Shown here one piece after another: positions 57,998-64,000 of a DNA stretch of 64,000 nucleotides (position 1 is its first letter; each line of letters begins with the position of its first letter). This DNA comes from Castanea sativa (taxonomy: Eukaryota; Streptophyta; Magnoliopsida; Fagales; Fagaceae): positions 13,029,442 to 13,093,441 of the forward strand of contig NC_134023.1 in NCBI RefSeq assembly GCF_040712315.1. The letters run 5' to 3'. Under the pieces are notes generated by a model, which saw nothing but the letters and a program-made list of their open reading frames with translations, had not been told where the DNA came from and searched no databases. The translations under genes were made by a program, and so were the position numbers.

Positions 57998-59986
57998 TGT
58001 AGACACCTCATTTTGTACCCGATTAATAAACTTTAGTCCCCAGTCCCAATGATGAGCTTGACATGTCTACAAAAGGTAATTGAAACTATTTTGATAGTTT
58101 GAATCGTTTTGAAAACGATTCTAAAAAATGACCTTTACTTATTGTTTTGACCATAACTTTTGATCTACATAGGTCTTTGAGTAAGGTTTATTTCATTGGA
58201 AAGCAGACATCCTGAGCTTCAATTTGAATACAAATTATGTCTAATTTAGACTTAACTTGAGTGAGTTATGACCATTTGAAGTCAGGCCATCAGAGCTGTC
58301 AAAATTAGGGTTTCCGGGACACAAGCGTAGGCATGCACAAACCTACATATGTATAGCCTATTCCAAAACCTCAAAACTTCAGTTTTTAGGGCCGAAATCC
58401 CCCCTCTTTGATGGGGCCTGGCCCCTAGACCCTTTAGAACATCCAAAACCCTCTAAATAAGCCTAAAACCCCTTGTTGTAAATATATAAATACAACATTA
58501 TTCCTCCAAACTCAAACCCTAGAAAGAGAGAGTTGATTTTTTACCTAAAATCTTCCAAAACTCTTTTCTAACTTTGAACTTTCTGCAAACACATCATTAA
58601 ACACGTTTTTGGCTTTTCAAAACCTCTCTCTATTACTCATTAGGGTAGAAATCATTTTCTAATCTCTTTGAAAACCTTTTTGAAACAATCTTTTCAAGAA
58701 CATCTTTTTATATTTGAGTTATGATTACTAATGGACTATTGATATATTTGATTCCTTTGATTATTACTTGATCTTGTTATGTAGGCACTGAGGGTCCAGT
58801 TAAAATATCAATCAAGTTGTGTTTCATAAGCAAGGTGAGTCTCCCTTCTTGGCTTTTCCTTGATTTGGATTATTTTTGTGCTCTTGTTGTTCTTAATTTT
58901 ATTTATGTGTTATATATTCTTAGAACTATGATTTGATTCGTTTGGGTTTGATTTTTCGTGTCTCATCATGTTTTGATTAATGAGTTGAATGACTGGATAT
59001 ATTGATGAACATGTTTTGATGTGTTAAATATTGCTCTTGTTTATCTTTGAAATCTTTGTTGCTAGTTTAGGTTATTTAGTTATGTATTAGAAGTATGCTA
59101 GGGTTTACTAAATTTTTTTTTTGTTTGTTGCTTTAAAATTCTATTTCTGGGTGTGTATGCATATGCATGCTCTATGCATGCGTACGCATACAGTTGAGAT
59201 GCGCACGCATTCAAATGCCCAGAAATGCAGATTTAGAGTTCTTGCTATATTATTTGTTTTGCTTAGTTTTAATCACATGTATAGGTTTTGTTGAGTCTAG
59301 TTTTCACATGTTTAGGTCTAGGGTTAGTAGAATAATATGTTTCACATGCTTTGATTGTTGAATTAATAATTAGGGTTTATGTCTTTGATGAATCACATGA
59401 ACATGCATATGAACCTGAATATGCATTGATGCATAGGTGCTGAGATGTTATGGTGCAACAAGGTAAGTGAAGGTAAGTTATGCGTATGAATATGAACATG
59501 GATCTTTGAATATGATGATTGGTCTCCTTGATTGATGAATACCATAAGACTATGTTTGATTGATCAAATATACTTGATGATTAAAGACTTGTTGATGTTT
59601 CTGCCTTGTGATATACATGTGGCCCTTGGATATATATGTGCTAGATGAATGGTGGAGTTTTATGCAATGGATGAGTGTGGGACATATGCCATGTTTGGAT
59701 GTTACATACATGTTAGTGTGTGTGAGTTTAGAATAACATATTAGAGGGCCTTTTGATGGGATTAAGATTTGGAACACAATGAATGGAGGCCAGCTTACGG
59801 GTCGGGTGGAATTAGGTGCCTAACACCTTTCTATCCCAAACCTAAACTCCGAACACATGCTCCAGTAAAGATCGGTCATTCCACAAGGGCGTTAAATTTA
59901 TGGTTCTTAGACCTAATCTAGGTGGTGACTCTATTTTTCTCTGCCATGGTCCACTCGACCAAGGCGTACTCCCCATTGAGCCCACA
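57998..59986 (+). mobile_element. Solo LTR, 1989 bp, nested in the minus-strand copia element
   Basis: Starts TGTAGACACC and ends TTGAGCCCACA with AATGT outside both ends (57993-57997 and 59987-59991). Near its right end GGTGCCTAACACCTTTC and GGTGGTGACTCT resemble 3' parts of long gypsy LTRs. No internal coding region remains. Orientation is taken from these phrases. Its insertion post-dates the copia element around it. Confidence 0.88.
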
Positions 59987-60889
59987 AATGTGTTTTAGAG
60001 AAAATATTTGCACTTGTATTATCCACCATATCTCTTTTAAAAAATTCACAATTTTCAGCAATTCACACATCAAGAAAAATAGCATATACTAAAATGTACA
60101 AAGGACTCAAAAATTAATCGATCAATTTTTAAATAAAGTTGAGTACCCAATTTAGCAAATTCTATGCGTGTTATGTGTGAAACCAAACTATGAGAGATAT
60201 GATTGCAAAAACGCAAGATAGATAAAGAAAACAATGCAATGCATGTGAATCCAAACACAGATGATGCATGAAAAGTCAGATTGGTCATGAATTTAAAAAC
60301 TGAAAATTTTCCAATTTCGATCAGTCAAAAGGAATTGAGTATCAATCAAAGAAATTTTATGGAATTTATGATCAGTCGATCATCAATCAAGCATTGATCA
60401 TAAGAGGCAATGAGTTTTAAACACAAAAATTCATAGTTTCAATCAATCGAGGGAAATTTTCGATCGATTGAACAATGTAAATTTTAAAATTTTAAAAATC
60501 TAAAAATTTATGCAAAAAAACAACTTGAAAAGAAGCTTTTAAGACTCAATGTATACGAACATGATCTAGAAAAGTTTAAAAAACATGATGCCTCTTAGAT
60601 GCAAATTTCAAAACCAATCAAGAAGTTAAAATCAAGGATTTTAAACTTCTAAACACATTTTTCTTCAATTCTCAACAAAAACAAAAAAAAATTGCATTTG
60701 CACATCAGATCATATGCAATTATAGATGGCCAAATTAGTCAACACACAATCAATATGTACTGAGTTTAGTATAGATTTGCATGTAGTGTGTGCTACTAGC
60801 AAGTGTATAGAGTACAGAATAGGTGATATGTAGATAGTAATCAAACAAATTTTCTACATCATCAATCACATTAGTTTGAAAGTGACTAT

Positions 60890-61245
60890 TACCTAAAGAG
60901 TTACATCATATAACTCTCACATTTCCTAGAAAATACACTTGCAATCATGTAAAAGCATTTTGTTTCTTTTTGCCTTTTCTTTTTCTTTTTCTTTTTTTTT
61001 TCTTTTGAGCACAATCAAAGATATCATGCATGGGCATATAGGAGATAGAAAAGAAAATACCCTTGTTACAATTTTTTTTTATTCTTTTGAGTATAACGCA
61101 TCATCTAATCTTGCTGTGCAAGTGCTACACCTTACCAAACACAGCTTTTATAAATTGCACACAGGTATTCAAGATTGGCAAGTAATAGTGGTAAGATGGT
61201 TATTCATGTCTTTCTCCTAGAATTTTCTAGTCCTTACGATTAATA
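60890..61245 (-). other. Conserved non-coding block shared with the 46.6-kb copia element
   Basis: On the minus strand, AAGGACTAGAAAATTC, AATAACCATCTTACCACT and the region up to CATGATTGCAAG follow the same order as 49905-50150 on the plus strand. No open frame is conserved between the two. Confidence 0.65.
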
Positions 61246-62043
61246 TGTGACATAAAAATCAAGATCATTTGTTTAAAAACTATAAACAACTCACACAATT
61301 AAGCACTACATAACACAAACTAGCAAAGTACAGAAAATAGCTCATCAAAGCTAAACAAGGTACACAATCTTGAAATGTAAATTTCATAATCCAACCTTAA
61401 TTACACACTTAGTGGTGTGCAATACCAAAAAAAAAAAAAATCTTTTTGGATTTTCAAAAATTTTATGACCAAAAATAAAAATAAAAGCACACATTATGCT
61501 AAATAAATAAAATGCAACAACAATGCATGATAGTGCTCAACTAAGTTATAGAGGGTACACAAACAAGAAATATCAACTTCTTAATTAACCCATGAGTACA
61601 TGTACAAACTAGTACATACTCATATAAAATCAGAAATAGCTTATGCACTCAATTATGCAACATATATTTTCTATGTTTTTCCACAATATCAAGCATGTTC
61701 TAAATCAAGAGAGTGAAATCATAATTCAGGTAATCCTCAAGAAAAAATAAAACTAGACACAAAATAAAATATTTTTGTCTTTTTGAAAATTTTCAATGTT
61801 TTTTTTTTTAATAAACAAAATAACCTAAGAAAATAAAACAACCAAAAACTAAAAGAAAAAATGTCCACAAATAATTGAAAAAATTAAATCAATGATAGGT
61901 AAACAACACTCACCTTAGCGAATCTTTTCTCACCCATATAGCATGAGTCTCTGGCTTTGTAAGTGAAAAACCATGAAAAACAGATTGTATTTGTGGGTTT
62001 ACAAAAAATTTCCTGAAAGAAACTGAAATCCTTCAATTTCCTT

Positions 62044-63771
62044 TCACAAGCCAACAAACTTAAATTTCAATTTGTGACAGTTAGGATGAATATGACCACG
62101 GACACCACAAAAGTGACAAACAGGAACAAATATAGGGACATCAGTTTTCCTAGAGAGATTTTTGGTCACAGGATTTGGTTCTTTCCTCAACACAGAACAA
62201 TTTGGTCGAATATGACCAACAACACCACAACAATAAGAGGTAGGCCCAAAAACAGATTTCTTTTGCTCTCTAACAGGAGGTTTAGACATAGAAACTTCAG
62301 CGTCTATATTAGAACTTTAACCTTTGTCTAACCTAGCAAAATAAGCCTTTTCTTTATGATTCCTTTTGAAATGAGGAATATAAAATTTGTCAGCTTTAGA
62401 CTTAATGAGAACAGAAAAATATCTGTCATCAACAACAGGCTTGGTATTAGAAAATGGAAGCTTGGATTTGTGCTAAAACACATTAGCTTGTTTAGACCCC
62501 CAATTTTAAATTACGGCTTAATTACTTTTACACTAACTTATCTTAGTGCAAAATAAGAGTAAATGAAGCACAATCACCGAATACTCTAGTGCATACACAT
62601 GAACAATAAACAATAAAAGTAAAGCATGAGAGTAAGGAGAGAGAGATACAAATACAAGATAACATCAAAACGTGTTATCAAAGAAGAAATCGAAGAACTC
62701 GGTGAAAAACTTCTCTGCGACCCTCTAAATCGAAATCAATCCACTAGTGAATAAGTTAGAGTACACGAATAACAAAAGACAATCCAAGCCTAGTCTACCT
62801 AATGTACTTGAGCCCTCCAAGCTCCTGCTACCAACGGACTTCTCGGAGTTTTGTCTTCACTAGCTTTCTGGATCTGGCAATACTTCCCGATTACATCTGC
62901 CAAGTCTCACTGACTTCTTTTGGCAAATCCCCAAAACTTCCCAAGCTCTAAAACACTTTCTACACTCTGAATAGGTGTGGGTTGTGTTTGGGTACAAATC
63001 TTCTCTCAATGTATGACAATGGGAGAAGGAAGGAGAAGAAGCTACAACGATTTCTCACTAAGGATAAGTAGCTCTCTCTCTAAAAGATAGGTGTGTTGTG
63101 TTGTGTTGTGGAAACCTATCTAAGGTTTTCTCTCTGAGATGTTTCACGGCAAAATGTTTCGCAAGTACCTCGCGAGATGGCCTGTTACGCAAAGTACTCG
63201 TGAAATGCAGCCTAGCACTTGATTCTCATGTGCCCTTTTCACGGAAACCTTTCTCGAAAACTTCTTACAAGCTAGTCGCAAAACTGCACTAATCTTCAAT
63301 TCATGTTCGATTCTTCGCCAACTTAATACAAAACCAATACAATAAAATCCCACAAAATATAAGGAAATAATTTAATGCAATTACAACACTTTTTGTCATG
63401 GAATAAAGCCAACATAAAATATAGTTGTAAATCACAACTTTACGGACAAATTTTCTATTTTAGCTTCAAACTCAACTAACTTTTGTTCCAAACTTTTCAT
63501 CTTGAGAGGAAATTTGATTTCTCAAAAATTCATTCTTTTTTTTAGATTCATCCAATCTCATAACCAATACCTCTTTTTCAAGATTAGCCAATTTTAACTC
63601 TTCCTTGAATTTCTTAGCAATTTTCATAAATTTAAATAATTCCTTACAGAGAGTTTCACAAGCATCAATAAAATCAACAGAAACATTAGTGTCCTTTTTA
63701 TTCAAATTATCATAGCCAAAAGCAGTAAGACATTTAAAATTATCCATGACAGCAGGGATTGAGAATCTCAC
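62044..63771 (-). pseudogene. Shortened copia gag remnant, split by an insert
   Basis: The minus-strand frame begins at about 63747 (MDNFKCLTAFGYDN) and gives a coiled-coil-like stretch (KKFKEELKLANLEKEVLV) homologous to the second half of the gag at 48.5-49.0 kb. It shifts frame near 63490, is cut by the insert 62471-63443, and resumes with HKSKLPFSNTKPVVDDRYFS. A TAA lies near 62320. Then come two CCHC knuckles: CCGVVGHIRPNC and CHFCGVRGHIHPNC (about 62230-62080). The capsid domain and the first knuckle present in the other element are missing. Confidence 0.8.
62471..63443. mobile_element. About 0.97-kb dispersed insert, copy 2 (inside copia gag)
   Basis: Parallel to 37325-38391 from TGCTAAAACAC to CACAACTTTAC, in the same orientation. 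It is about 95 bp shorter, mainly by loss of the segment that holds the TATATATAG box in copy 1. Both copies hold an AAAGTACTCGYGAAAT phrase. Class unresolved. Confidence 0.75.
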
Positions 63772-63816
63772 TCAAAACGTTAATCCAATTAGAGTAAACC
63801 CGCTCTGATACCACTT

Positions 63817-64000
63817 GTTTATTTTTTTTACCCCTTAAATAGATTAGTTTAACCTAATGAATTAGCCAAATATTTACTTAGGTTAATTATGAGATATAGG
63901 TTAAACACATGCAAACTTATTACTTAGAGCGGAAAAGTAAAGAAGAAAGTAATATGATAACTTAGGAAAACCAATGAAACCAACTGTTTCAAGGTAAAAA
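63817..64000 (-). repeat. 5' LTR of the minus-strand copia element, truncated by the window edge
   Basis: Begins (plus strand) TGTTTATTTT next to the primer site and aligns with the first 180 or so bases of 56343-57178. Confidence 0.88.

Larger units (their letters stand above)
56343..64000 (-). mobile_element. Non-autonomous copia element, minus strand, running off the window
   Basis: Read on the minus strand: the 5' LTR runs from beyond 64000 to 63817. The primer-binding site TGGTATCAGAGCG (63814-63802) follows two bases later. A shortened gag follows at 63771-62044, then non-coding interior. A polypurine tract AAAGGGGGAGAC (57190-57179) abuts the 3' LTR (57178-56343, TGTTAGG...AAACA). It is invaded by a 1989-bp solo LTR and a 0.97-kb insert; without them the interior is about 3.7 kb, close to the element at 46.6-52.5 kb, which shares its gag type and a non-coding block. 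No pol. The flanking duplication cannot be tested because the 5' end lies outside. Confidence 0.88.

Overview
This is plant nuclear DNA, almost certainly from an AT-rich eudicot genome. It holds one convincing host gene with plant-type introns, and almost everything else is transposable elements stacked on and in each other: Ty1/copia and Ty3/gypsy LTR elements, LINEs, tRNA-derived SINEs, CACTA, hAT, Mutator and Harbinger-type DNA elements and MITEs. I cannot name the species from sequence alone; a woody Fagales-like genome is only a guess. There is no sign of bacterial genes, operons, CRISPR arrays or functional structural RNA genes.

Layout. 0-5 kb: two tRNA-derived SINEs, a 1.5-kb Mutator-like element with 9-bp target duplications, and short duplicated host segments. 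4.85-8 kb: a decayed LINE broken in frame by a MITE and by a complete 1.77-kb CACTA element. 9.9-12.4 kb: a solo LTR of a copia family seen again at 46-52 kb, and a solo LTR with a perfect 5-bp target duplication. 12.7-15.2 kb: a 390-bp MITE, a Harbinger-type element and a foldback element. 15.3-24.3 kb: a complete but pol-less Tat-like gypsy element (8952 bp, duplication ATACT) carrying four different tandem arrays and an antisense ORF. 24.4-33.2 kb: two MITEs, then a complete 7.7-kb CACTA element (duplication AAG) that contains a seven-copy array with an exact 345-bp period, built from the same sequence as the 12.7-kb MITE. 35.5-39.3 kb: a second decayed LINE, split by a 1.07-kb insert and a foreign 260-bp stretch.

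39.5-41.8 kb: the single intact gene, a three-exon 2-oxoglutarate/Fe(II) dioxygenase of 365 residues that looks most like scopoletin 8-hydroxylase (coumarin/fraxetin synthesis), with feruloyl-CoA 6'-hydroxylase as the close alternative. It has a LINE tail about 280 bp upstream of its ATG, a MITE in intron 2 and a tandem duplication just downstream.

43.5-46.2 kb: hAT-type elements. 46.6-52.5 kb: a complete non-autonomous copia element (5919 bp, duplication AAATG) with a broken gag and no pol. 53.2-55.1 kb: a 1.9-kb solo LTR (duplication CTAGT) inside a possible transposase fragment. 56.3 kb to the window end: a related pol-less copia element on the minus strand, itself invaded by a 1989-bp solo LTR (duplication AATGT) and by a second copy of the 1-kb insert found in the LINE.

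The gene acts alone; there is no gene cluster. The most unusual material is the MITE-derived 345-bp satellite inside a CACTA transposon, the four-array Tat element, and the pair of pol-less copia elements that share an untranslated internal block and clusters of TCGA-containing palindromes.
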